Assembly (NCBI GenBank): GCA_964020085.1
Contig: OZ026599.1
Span: forward strand, 31,298,125 to 31,362,124
Direction of reading: 5' to 3'
Length of the DNA: 64,000 nt
From: Micromussa lordhowensis
Taxonomy: Eukaryota > Cnidaria > Anthozoa > Scleractinia > Lobophylliidae
Part shown: piece by piece, positions 53,641 to 64,000 of the stretch
How the letters are laid out: each line of letters opens with the position of its first letter
Position numbering within the stretch: the first letter of the stretch is position 1
Notes under the pieces: model-generated
What the model saw: the letters and a program-made list of their open reading frames with translations, nothing else
What the model was told of the DNA's origin: nothing
Database searches by the model: none
Made by a program: the position numbers and the translations under genes

Positions 53641-53838
53641 TTAGCAATCGCTTGATAAAGTTTCCCTTCGAAAGTTTTTTGTTTGCCATCGCGGATAACT
53701 GTTGCCAAGACAAATTGGCTGACCTTGGTCATCAAAATATCCCCAGGGGGGCGTGTGGTGAATCACAGCCTGCTTATTGAAGGGGTCATCGATTGCCCTC
53801 TGATGCCATGTGATCAAATTGTTCGCGAAAACAACCAT
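53641..53838 (-). CDS. Possible small ORF, 65 codons, unknown
   Basis: ATG at 53,838 opens MVVFANNLITWHQRA and runs to a stop at 53,641, with PFNKQAVIHHTPPWGYFDDQ in the middle. Composition is protein-like and GC-richer than the surroundings. GACCAAG|GTCAGC could be an alternative donor inside. No family recognised and no neighbouring exon found, so it may be chance, a relic or a first exon. Confidence 0.25.
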   Translation of the reverse strand: MVVFANNLITWHQRAIDDPFNKQAVIHHTPPWGYFDDQGQPICLGNSYPRWQTKNFRRETLSSDC

Positions 53839-54681
53839 TTGTAATTCGCTTTGTTCGCTGAAAATTGCTTACAGGTGATCTTTGTCTGAAACTTTTCTGC
53901 CGTGAACCTGAACTCCCAGCGAGAAAGGAAATTGGTGACGAATTATGACAAGCTTTTGTAAGCCCTTAAACAAACAATTATTTTAATGACGATGATTCGC
54001 ACTTTCCGCCTGTTTATTTACCTTACATTATTTAGCGATCTCGTGTTCCAATTGGCATCCATGCTACGGTCTGCTACTCGTTCTTTTATTTACACCTCGC
54101 TAGAACCAATTGCGATGCATGCTTTATAAAAGCAAACCCTTTGTAGTAATTGCTTTTTGTTTCCAATGGCCCGTGGAATGCAAATTTGCAAACGTTACAA
54201 GAGTTATTGTCCACGAGAAAAGACTAGCACACTGCGTTTGAAATCACTTATGCCGCCTCTTCATAATTGCGATCGATAAAGATTTTACCAGAACTACAGT
54301 TAAGTCGAATAGAGCTGGAAGCCATCAAAAAACTTCTGTAACCTACACCGGATGTAAATTTGCTGTGCAGCGGTAGCCTTACCACTGACAGTATATTTTG
54401 ACATAATCGAAGTTGTCAGTCATAAAATCGATAATTCGTCCAGCTTTATGTGGAAATACATGGCAAGGAAAATACGTGAACGTAATTTGTTGCTCAGGCA
54501 ATGATATGTTTACGTTTAAATAATGCAGGAGTTAATGAAATTGACAAGATCTGTTACAGCGGAAGCTGGTGAGCGGATTTCAAAGCGAGCCTGAAAGCCG
54601 GCAGCGTTTACATTTAGATCGACCTTTCATTACCTCGACATTTACAGATATCATTGTAAACTTTGACATTTGTTTACGCAG
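53839..54681. other. Upstream region of the RhoGEF gene
   Basis: No gene. It ends in TTTGTTTACGCAG at about 54,669-54,681, a good splice acceptor before the 5'-UTR part of the next exon, so an upstream non-coding exon is expected outside what can be recognised. Confidence 0.35.
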
Positions 54682-54746
54682 GAGCTGTGGTTAAGTGCTG
54701 CCTTTGAGAAAATAGAGGAACTGGAGGAATAAATGGCAAACTCTCG

Positions 54747-57700
54747 ATGAAAACCGAGGTAATGTCATCGCCACAAGGAGACGCTGAAAATATAAACATG
54801 GCGCTACCCGAGCTCCCGAAACGTTGGAAATCACGACTCCAGAGGTTTCAAAGCTCTTTGAGGCGTTCAGTGCGATTAAAAAAGAGAAATTCGTCGCAGT
54901 CAGCCTTCGTTGTCGACGGCGAGTATCGGGCTGTCCTCGAGAACGATCATGAAAATTACTGTCTAGCGAATTGTTCCGACAAGCACGTGAGGCCAGAATT
55001 TTTGGTCAAGGAGAAACACAATGGCGCGCCAACCAAACAGCTAAATGGCACGAAAACAACTTCACACTCGCATTACGTGAATGGAAAAACATCACTTGAC
55101 AGCTATAGTTTTGATAAGCGGAAATTTGAGCAAAACAAAACAAACGGCAATAACAACCAGAGCAAAAAGAAAAATGCCACGAAGTCGACTTCGAGTCCTG
55201 CACACGTCAGTGAGCTGGCAGGTTGCAGTCAAGTTGGATCAGCCCAGCAGAAAAAATCACACAAATCTAAACGACAGAGAGCTAACACAAACACAGAAAG
55301 GACATCACTCACGAAATCGAAGAGCTTAAGTATACTGACGAATTTATTCAAGCGATCCAGTCATTCAAAGGACAAAAATAACCGTGGGAAAAATTCGTCA
55401 GTTGCGGATGCGCAGACTTCGCTATCGAAAGACTTTACATCAACAGCTAACAGTGCTGATTTCGATGCTTTGGTAACAGATGCTGTTGTCAGCTCCTCGT
55501 CTATTGATTCCTTTGGTGATAACGATTCTCGCTTCAAAGGCAAATATTACTCCTTGAAACGGTCTAAAAAATCCTTGGTTTTCCCGAAGAATTACCTCGC
55601 GAGATCATTTTCTTTGGACAATTCACTGAATCCTTGCAACGACTCTCTGATGGAAAAATCCAGAACACTGGCAGCGATTCCACCGTGCATCCGAGTAGAG
55701 GAGTATCGCGAAAATCGCGGGTGTTTCGAGAGGTCACTTACGGTAGAATTTAATCCAGGGTCCTCTGGCTCTGTAACAATCGACACGGGACATGAATATT
55801 ATCAAAAATTGTCAGGATGTTCGGAATCACGCACTGCAGAAGTGCTTGACTCGTACTCGCATTCAAGTGGTGCTCGAAAAAATGGTGTTGAACCCGAAAC
55901 AGCGCCAAATATCACCCACGTTGCCGAAAAGAGTTCTGACGCATGGAAGAGACAGTCGGCTCCACCTATTTTGTCATTTTCTGCTGATAAAAGCTCATCA
56001 AATATTGGATCGCCAATTTTCTATGAATTAAAAACGGATATTTCAAAGGTTGAGAGGAGTCAATTGGAAAGTAAAGCCGATGTAGGTCACTCCAACCTTT
56101 CAGAGAAGGGAAATTCGTCTTCAGAAACCGTCGAATGCAGTGACATTTTCAAATCAGATATGGGGAACAACCTGTCCTATGGAATGCACAAATCGCAAAA
56201 ATTCAGTTCGAAAGATGTTAAATTTAAATCAGCGATCCTTCGATCCATCAAGAAAAATGGTAAAACTTTCCACGTCAAGTCGTACGATGGCGAAGAGGAC
56301 CCCATCATAGAGCAGACTGACTACCTGGAAAGTTTTGAACGAGAACTTGAAAATGGGCGACTAAATTATCTCACCAAAGACGTCAGCCCGGCTAATGAGC
56401 TTACAAAAGACAAATCTAGTTCATTGTACGAGGGTAGTGAAGCGCTTGGAATCAGTGAACATATGATTGATGCCCTTCAAGGAAATAGTTATGCGCAGAA
56501 TTTTTCCGATCTTAAATCAACAGCTGACTGGAACAGTAGTGGAAATCAAACCAAAGAGAACCGAACTGCCGAAGAAAAATGTTCTTGTGAAAACACGGAA
56601 CGTTTGCCGAGTGAAAAAGTAAACAAAGAAGAAGAAGTTTGCGAAGAAAAGTTTTGTTCTTCGACCTTTGGACAAACAGGGCACAACGACTCATTGAAAC
56701 AAGGAGATTGTTTATCTTGTAAGGAAACAAGAAACAAGTTGACAGATACTGAGTTGAGGCGATGTTCGCCCGTATTTCCTGATCCGTCGTCACGAGGAGT
56801 AAATCCTGGTGTATTGAGCGAACAAAAGTTGCGTGATCATATCTCACGGGAGTTAATCACTTGCGGCTTACGCGAGATTTACAATAGCGGTCAGGGATTG
56901 GCTAGAAACCTCAAAGTGAATAGTTTACCTTGCACTCCAAGAGAAACTGTAGTACCCGTTGAAACAATGCATAGCAGTTTCCCAGATATTAGAAAATTGC
57001 ATTCTCAACATTTGTCATCAAAACTCTCAGAAAGCAGTGATAGTTATTCATCCTGTAGTTTACATGTGGAAAACAGCTTTGAAAACAATGCAAGTATTGC
57101 CAGAGGTGGAAAGATAAACAATCCATTGCTTTCCAATGGCCTTTCAAATTCTTCCAAACGTGGAGGTACGGTTAAGTCTAACTTGAGCCCGGCATCTCCT
57201 GAGGAAAGGCAGCGTTCATGTAGTGCAAGAATATCATCTAAGTCACCATTACATCAGGTTTTACAGACAGAGAACCGTTCTGTATCTTGCTCACAATTGG
57301 ACAAGGATGGCGATGACAGTTCAATATGCACCAGCCCACCTTATGTCAGACCACGGATTCAGAGCCTTGAGGAGCTGCCACCATGTACAGCAGCTGTCAT
57401 CCTCAGAAAGAAGAAAAGCATAATCAGGAAAACTAGAATGAAACACACTGCCTCCCTATCTTTTGTTGACAATGAGTTTAATAATATGATTGACAAGGGC
57501 AAGCGCCATTCATATGGTGGTTATGGTGACAGAACTTTTCTTGAGCTCCCACATCTTCTGCATAGATCCCAGAGTGCTGAAAGCCAGTTAGACAGTTGTA
57601 ACAGTTCACTGCAATCTCTCCACTCGTCATCATCATTCACAGAAAACGAGCTGGGAAGCACTTTCTCAATCATGTCAGAACTTTCCATCCCTGGCATCTT

Positions 57701-57866
57701 GGACACGAGCTTGGGTCGTTCACGCAGTGTACCTGGGTTTCTTGGTATTGCTGATATCCGTCAGAACTCACCCATCCCAGAGGAACGTGCTTCAGTCTCA
57801 GAATTGGAGTGGCCTAGCAAGTCCGCAGAGAACAGTGATGATGACAATGATGATGTGGACGGCGAG
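54747..57866 (+). CDS. Large N-terminal exon of an Asef/collybistin-type RhoGEF
   Basis: ATG 54,747 is the first after an in-frame stop (54,705-54,707) and after a likely splice acceptor at 54,681, so the start is well supported. The exon codes for 1,040 residues and ends at GGCGAG|GTAGGA, phase 0. The protein is a long, Ser-rich, mostly disordered N-terminal region: a basic helix (RWKSRLQRFQSSLRRSVRLK, ~26-45), Ser/Lys tracts, a conserved-looking stretch near 875-950 (AAVILRKKKSIIRKTRMKHT; DKGKRHSYGGYG) and an acidic end (DDDNDDVDGE). No domain is visible within it. The family is inferred from the in-phase SH3 exon at 63,577. In Asef-type proteins such an N-terminal region carries APC-binding and autoinhibitory functions; whether this one does is not shown. 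Confidence 0.75.
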
Positions 57867-58265
57867 GTAGGAACATTCATTTTGTTTTTTTTTTCTATAA
57901 ATGGCTCACATTGAACCCAAATGAAGACAAATGAGAATATACATGTATCTTGAAATTTTGGTAATTATCACTGGGCTAGAATACAGACTTTCCGTGCATA
58001 CATATTTCCAAATGTCTATTCAATGAAATTCGGAAGCAAGAAAAAAATTTCAACTTCTTTCAGAAACCTTTTTCCCCTTTGCACCACGAATGTCTTCTGG
58101 ACCAGACAGATGATCAGAATACCAAGATTCATCACCTTAGTGATATTGTCTCAAAATCTATTGAAATTTATGAAATTTATGTTTATTATGCCATAATATG
58201 TCATCAACTTATTTTACATTTTCATTGAGTTTCTCATTTACTGTATATGTATCTATGTACATGTA

Positions 58266-58422
58266 TATATGTTGCAGGTCAAAATGAAATTCAGGTTAAA
58301 ATGAAATTCCTTTGTCTATTAACTCTAATTATTCATGGATCATGAATGATTATGGTTAGAAGACAAAGGAATTGAAACTCAAACTAGGTTAATTTCATTT
58401 TAACTTTGACCTGCAACATATA
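58266..58422. repeat. Intronic hairpin (MITE-like)
   Basis: TATATGTTGCAGGTCAAA, TTAAAATGAAATTCCTTTGTCT and ATTATTCATGATCC pair across the axis near 58,342 with CATGAATGAT, AGACAAAGGAATT and TTTGACCTGCAACATATA. Arms ~75 bp, small loop. Non-coding. Confidence 0.75.
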
Positions 58423-58648
58423 GTTATGCAATTGTTTCATCAAATTAGCAGTGAAATATAATTTAGCAACAGTGATTGGACTAAGTGGAATGCAATTTTT
58501 AGGGAGTAATCGCACCAGTAATTTTTAAAATCAGATGATTTTTGGGGCTTGTAGCTGCCCTTACAAAACAGCTAGATCTAAATTTGTCTGTTTTAGGTCT
58601 AGAAAAAGTCTAGACATTTTGTAGACCTTGTCAAGAAATATTTTAGTG

Positions 58649-58668
58649 TTAGGGTTAGGGTTAGGAAA
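58649..58668 (+). repeat. Short telomere-like repeat
   Basis: GTGTTAGGGTTAGGGTTAGG, two and a half TTAGGG units, in an intron. Confidence 0.6.
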
Positions 58669-59521
58669 TGTCTTGAGAATCTACCAAATGTCTTGAGAGA
58701 CTGTTTGAATGCACCTGCTTTTCTATTCTATAATGAAAAGTCTTGAAGTTTCATCTGAACTAGATCTTGAGTGATTTACAATTAAATGAAATGTTCAGAT
58801 CTTCTCTCAGTGATTGCCACATACTTCTTTCAATGTTTAAGCTCTGAGAATGTGGCGGTAATTATCAAGACAATATCTCCTGGTTGACAATTTTCTTATA
58901 TAATTTCTCATTAATTAGCTGTCTGTTTGTCAGTGCGTGTTCTTTTCAAAGGAGAATTTGGATTTTAATCATTCTTAGTTATTACAAGGTTATGGAATTG
59001 TTCTCACACTGATGGTTTACTCTGAACTAGATTTACAATGCTACATGGAATCTATTTGTTGTTAAACTGTTTGTTGTCATTTGTTTTCTGTGACTTAGTT
59101 CATGCATGTCAAGCCCTCTCCACTATGGAGCGCAAACTGGTGACAGAATCATTTTAGGGAACCCCCAAAAATGGGGTGTGAGGGAAGGGTGGGTAAGGTG
59201 ACCTATGTGACACTAGGGTCCTTTCCACTAAGGGGCTTTGTTTTTGTTAATGTTTTTTTTGTTACTTCTTTTTCTTTTCAATTTTTTTGGGGGAGCAGAG
59301 GGATAACTAGTAATTCTCTTAGCTATTCATGCTATAAAAAATAATATGTTACTTGTAGTGTATATGTGGGTTTTGGTCTGATTGCAAGCTTTCATCCATT
59401 TCCATTGCCTAATACTTACTTCTCTTTTAAAACTTGAGTGTTATGATTCACAGGCTACACCCCTGGCAACACCACATTAACTTTTATTCCTAGCTTCAAT
59501 TCTGGCCTACAATTTTACAAT

Positions 59522-59944
59522 TTTGGATGTGACAAAGTGGGGTGGACGGGAAGGGAAATCACAGCTGTTATTAGAAGAATACTACTGTAATATTTTAGCA
59601 AATAACTTGGAACTTCAATTCTGGCCGAAAGTCCTTGGGACAAAATGCCAACTGGTGAAGCACTAATTTAAAGTGAGAAGTCATTATTCAATTACCAGAA
59701 CCCCTATCACCCCTAAAGCAATGTTGGAAAAGTGGGTCTACTTTGGATGAATCAGCATCAACATTGTGTTGGGGCTGGGGAGGGGAAGGCTGACAGAAAG
59801 ACCATATGCTGGCAAAAGTGCAAAGTGTCCCAAGACATTTTGACCAGCATTGTAGTTCCAAGTTATTTGCTAAAATATTACAGTAGTATTCTAATAACAG
59901 CCATGATTTCCCTTACCCTTCCACCCCACTTTGTCACATCCAAA
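59522..59944. repeat. Intronic inverted repeat with ~130-bp arms
   Basis: TTTGGATGTGACAAAGTGGGG, GGGAAATCA, CTGTTATTAGAA, TACTACTGTAATATTTTAGC and AAATAACTTGGAAC reappear in reverse complement at about 59,815-59,944. The ~165-bp loop holds no gene. A DNA transposon remnant of unknown type. Confidence 0.7.
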
Positions 59945-62900
59945 CTTCGTCTTAGTCTCACCTTAACCCCCCCCCCCCTGCCCCAATGTACCCCTCATCT
60001 ACATTTTGTACATGGCCCAGAGTTCCTTGTGGTTGAACAGTTGCGTGCTAGGGTACTACAGGAGATGTACTCCAAACGTCACCCCTTCCCCCTCCCCCTG
60101 TCATGTTACCCAATTTGTTCGTTTAATGGAAATATTATTTATTGAATTTAATTGAGAATTATTACTGGGCAATGAAAGGATTCGTAACAAAAATGCTTAC
60201 CTTTGAAGGAAAACTAGCAAAGAATGAAACTCGTTTTTGGATCATTTCTGATTATTCAGAAAATAACAGTGAACAAAAATTGCAAGGTGTTAAAATCAAA
60301 AGCATGTGGCTAAAACAAGAGGGTTTTTTAGAATAAAAAGTGAGACAAGAAATATTTGCAGAATACTGATGTTGCAAAATTAGGTGTTATCAGAAATGAA
60401 AAAATGTGTGACCATGCACTATAATAGTTAACACAAAGCCGTACTTGTAAATTAAACTGCATTTTTACCGCTTTTGACGTTTACCGACCAGCTAATCCAC
60501 TTTTTATTTGTATGAAAAATTCACTTAATCTTGTAATCCTCAATAGGGTTATCTGGCTTTGCTTAGTAATCTATTTCGAGGAGTTATCGATTGTTCCACC
60601 GGAAAGCAGGAATTTAGGCGCGTGAAATAAGTAGTGTTTTCATTTGGATTTGCGTTCACAAAGGTATGGGAAAAGGTCGCAAAAAGGACAAATAAGGTTT
60701 TAATTAATAAGCCCGGATGATCATTGCAGATCCAGATCGAGAAAAGCAAAAACAAAACCTAAAAGGTAAACTTTTTTAACAGACAACTTCAGTCGTTTTT
60801 ATCAACGTTAGACACTCGAAGATGTGTTACTTTAATTCTGACATTGCACCGGCAGATTACGCGCGCACGCAAAATTGCTTTTTGACAGCCCGAGGCATGG
60901 AAAATGCTACAGCTAAATTAACATTTCTTGACGTGTTGTCAGGGATCTCGTCAGACCAAGCAAACAAACCGGGCCATGGATAGATCGAGTTTCAGTGTTG
61001 AACTTCTAGAGCCATGCAATGCAACCATTTGTTGACCAGTTTGGAAATAATTTAGATTCGTGGAATCGATAGCGAGTGAAGCCGCTGTTATAGTCAATTA
61101 CACAAGTTAAAAAGCCATTAGGACCAGTGCTTAGAGATTGAAGTGTTGCCTAAAAGCATACTTCTCTCCGTCGACCTCCTGCAAGAAAGTCACACAATTT
61201 CGAGGCAAAACATGGCCGTTCTTATATCTGATAACATATTTATCTGGATTTGTTGCTGATTGCAGAATAAGCTTAGGAGGTAAGATAATTCTCGCATCGT
61301 CTGTCCAATCGCAGTCATTTTTGAAGTATTGGTCTTTAAGCTAATCCAGGTCTGACATTGCATTAATAATTTACGTATCCCTTGCACGCTTGGTTCTTAC
61401 CAGTCGATACCAGCGAAAGATATGCTAGAAAATGTCACCTTCCAGGTCTAGATATGGTTATATATTTTTGATTCATGACTACCGATACATGCAAGAACCT
61501 TTCTTTGTTTATTATTTCAATGAAGTCGATAATGGATCTATAAAAAGTTCATTAGAAGGTTTCGCACTTTCACTGTTACTACAGATGGCTGTGAACGCTT
61601 TTGCAATCAACTTGATGGTGATATCTTATACTATGTTTCACGGTTAAAATGACGCACTCAAAAAACTCTCAAAAGGCTGTCAGTTAAAAGATCATAATTT
61701 CCGAATTAGTCGCGAATGTCTGAATTTATGTACCTCGTCGGTCATATAAAATTGAATTGCTCTCTCCAAAATTTAAATCAACTTAAACTCTCATGCGTTC
61801 AGAATTAACCACAACTCTAAGAGGTGATGTGAGTGACTGAACGACGAATCACGTCGCACCGTTTCATTTTAATCGTCCCCTCGTTTTGACCTACGCTTTT
61901 TTAAATCAATTTGTACCATATTTGCCTTGCCAGAGTCTGGCTATTAACTTACAATTACCGATGCAGTAAAAACACAGTTATTTTTGGGTGCTAAAAGCTT
62001 ACCGGCGTCTAAATTGGTGTGTAAACAAAACAACTTTATATAGGCTTGGTGCAGAAATATAAATAGACATTTCAAAATAGCATTGAGCATAACCGAACAA
62101 GTTCCCTTTGTATTCGCGTTTAACAAGCCGAGAAAAGGAGGTGAAACGTTCATATTGTTGAGATCCGCGCGGTGATTTTGAGAACATCGTTATTTCTCAT
62201 TACAGCACTTCGAGTATTTAATTCATTATTATCCATTAACTTTTATTTAATATCCGTGGGAATGTTATTTTTGAGAAAGTGCCGAACCACGGAAATGCGT
62301 TTGTATTCATTGTTTATGTGCGCCTTTTGTTTGAATCTAAATTTCTGCCTTGTGTTTGCAAACAGTGTAGAATGTTTTGTTATTGTAGCGTGTTATAACT
62401 AGTCTTGGTTGCGTTAATCTAATTATAATAACTGTTAATTAAAATGTTTTTGGCTGAGTAATGTAATTAGCGTGCAAATTTTACAAAATAATCAATTCGT
62501 AGTCGGAGCTTCCAAAAATAATAAAATAGATCACAAAGGAAAAACAATCGTTAAGGTAAATTCTCCCAACTAAACTACAGGAAATATACCGAGAACTGTA
62601 AAGAGAATTACAATTTTGAAACCAGGACTGTGCTTAACGTTTAGGTATTGCTAAGAACTCGGTGTTCTACTTTGCTCTTCGCTCTTCGTAGATATCCGGT
62701 GATCTACACGGAATTCAGTCTTGAGAAAAACAATCTATTTTAAGCTGCTTCACCGAAAACGTGCCTTTCTGCTAGTCAAAAATCCAACAAATGTATCACA
62801 ATTCACAAAGGCATGTTTGTTTCTATCTTTTTGTTTTGGGACGTTTTGACTGTAAACCTTGTAAAAAGAAACTGCATACCTGTCCATACTTCTTACTTTC

Positions 62901-63576
62901 GTGACGTTGAGTTCCCAACGATACTGTGTAGGCACTTATTCAACTGAAATGAATTAAGTAAAAGGGCCAAGCTTGATCAAAACAGTCGCCGATCTCACCC
63001 TTTTCACTAAGGAGTGATAATTTAAATCAAGAGACATAGATAGATTTTCTTCAGAAGTATTTCCTTGTTTTTTTTTTTAACGGGCATTCGTTTCATTTTA
63101 ATGGCTTCAAGTTGGCCTATAATTACTCTGCCATGCGAGAAATCTTTCCAATATAATGTGTTAAAAATATACTTCCAAATAGCCGACAAGTTAATTAGTG
63201 GTTTTCACTCTGTGGGGTGAGAGCTAAGACAAAAAATACAACATGTGTGTTAATCTTAGAAGGCACATAAACATAAACATACTAAACATGCACTTTCTTG
63301 AAACATTAGCTACGTGGAAATATTTGTGGGTTTCGCCTTATCTGTACTCGGTCACCGTTTGAGAGCGCTTCATGGAAAGAAACTCGCTCGCGTCATAGTT
63401 TACGCAAATAGAGGTTAGTTGACACAGAAATGCCAAACACACACGAACACCACCAGCGCAATATCGGGCTTAGTTTCCTGCAGACCAATATTAGCCGAGA
63501 AGTTCAAGTCGCTTCTTTTTACGCGCACGTACTCACTTCAAATTATCTCTTTTCTTACTTCCGTTTTACGTGGCAG

Positions 63577-63750
63577 ATGGATGTACCAGAAGCCTTTGCG
63601 GAAGCGTTGTGGGATCACGTGACCATGGACCCAGAGGAGCTGAGTTTCCAAGCGGGTGACATCATCACTGTGCTGACCATGACGTCATGTGATTGGTGGT
63701 TCGGTCAGGTTGGAGATCAGGTCGGCTGGTTTCCCGCGCCGTTTGTTCGG
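63577..63750 (+). CDS. SH3-domain exon of the RhoGEF gene
   Basis: Between TACGTGGCAG and GTAAGT, 58 codons, phase 0-0. It encodes an SH3 domain: [18 protein letters not shown], then [14 protein letters not shown] and GWFPAPFVR. The ALWDH start, the double Trp and the GWFPA.FVR end match the SH3 domains of Asef (ARHGEF4), Asef2 (SPATA13) and collybistin (ARHGEF9). In that family SH3 precedes DH and PH domains and keeps the exchange factor inhibited; the DH-PH part activates Cdc42 or Rac. It joins in frame to the large exon at 57,866. Confidence 0.85.
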
Positions 63751-63965
63751 GTAAGTAGACAGGGTGATATGATGGCGTGACGAACGTCGTCACGTTAACT
63801 CGTCACAGTTAGAGAGGAACGCTCCGGAAACTCAGATTGCGTGATGAACGTTGTCGTGTCACGCAAACTTGCCATGGTTGGGATAATCAGTTTGTCGCGT
63901 AACCCCACCTTCGCCAGAATCTTCACTCGCTTGTTGTTTGAATATTTCCAATGTCTTTTCTTTAG

Positions 63966-64000
63966 GTTCGTGTGTCGCAGACGTTGGCCGCTGACGAGAC
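63966..64000 (+). CDS. Next RhoGEF exon, cut by window end
   Basis: After TTTCTTTAG the frame continues VRVSQTLAADE, corresponding to the segment right after SH3 (FVRLRVNQ-type) in the Asef/collybistin family. The exon runs out of the window; the DH and PH domains are expected beyond it. Confidence 0.7.

Larger units (their letters stand above)
57867..63576. other. 5.7-kb intron of the RhoGEF gene
   Basis: Bounded by GTAGGA and TTTTACGTGGCAG. No further exon of the family was recognised. It contains the hairpin at 58,266, a short telomere-like stretch at about 58,649-58,668, and the inverted repeat at 59,522. Open frames inside (for example 59,732-60,145, 62,172-62,402) lack support. Confidence 0.5.

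Noticed and set aside
58649..58668. Interstitial telomere or chromosome fusion point
   Set aside because: Only two and a half TTAGGG units; expected by chance or simple-repeat slippage.

Overview
The window looks like nuclear DNA of an anthozoan cnidarian, most likely a stony coral. The genes are intron-bearing with GT-AG splice sites, AT-rich intergenic DNA is packed with short foldback transposons, non-LTR retrotransposon tails and tyrosine-recombinase relics, and the host proteins are typical metazoan families (laccase-type multicopper oxidase, CALHM channel, Asef/collybistin-type RhoGEF). The species call is inference; the eukaryotic and cnidarian-like character is seen.

Layout. 0-1.4 kb: edges of unidentified genes. 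1,400-10,490: one giant palindrome bounded by the 6-bp direct repeat CGTGGT. Each ~3.8-3.9 kb arm carries the same divergently oriented genes: a zinc-finger plus A32/FtsK-like packaging ATPase, a Glu-rich acidic protein, a basic protein made of short repeats, and a small spliced or short ORF. The arms meet in a ~0.9 kb array of GCAGAAAATCTGC-type dyads. A 1.35 kb THAP-type transposon relic interrupts the left arm only. The whole reads as a palindromic derivative of a Maverick/Polinton-like (adintovirus-related) element. 10.5-22.7 kb: non-coding DNA with MITEs, a tRNA-type SINE, a DIRS-type recombinase relic and a frameshifted Crypton/KIAA1958-like recombinase gene. 22.8-33.1 kb, minus strand: a complete multi-exon gene for a secreted multicopper oxidase, with a signal-peptide exon, a 25-nt exon, an array of tandemly duplicated phase 1-1 micro-exons, and a 3-kb last exon with two PLAT-like repeats and the oxidase. 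33.8-37.6 kb: a long-TIR repeat element next to a satellite built on AAAACCGGTTTT. 38.1-40.6 kb: a dead LINE with a nested retroposon. 41.3-42.4 kb, minus strand: a single-exon CALHM-family channel. 43-54 kb: SINE, LINE ends and hairpins, no convincing gene. 54.7 kb to the right edge, plus strand: a RhoGEF gene with a 3.1-kb first coding exon, then an SH3 exon, running out of the window.

How parts relate. The palindrome genes have a compact virus-like arrangement (TATA motif, short gene, AATAAA), point outward from the central array and are nearly identical between arms. No polymerase, integrase, protease or capsid gene was recognised, so if the element moves it would need a helper. The host genes do not form an operon or a common pathway; they are neighbours only.
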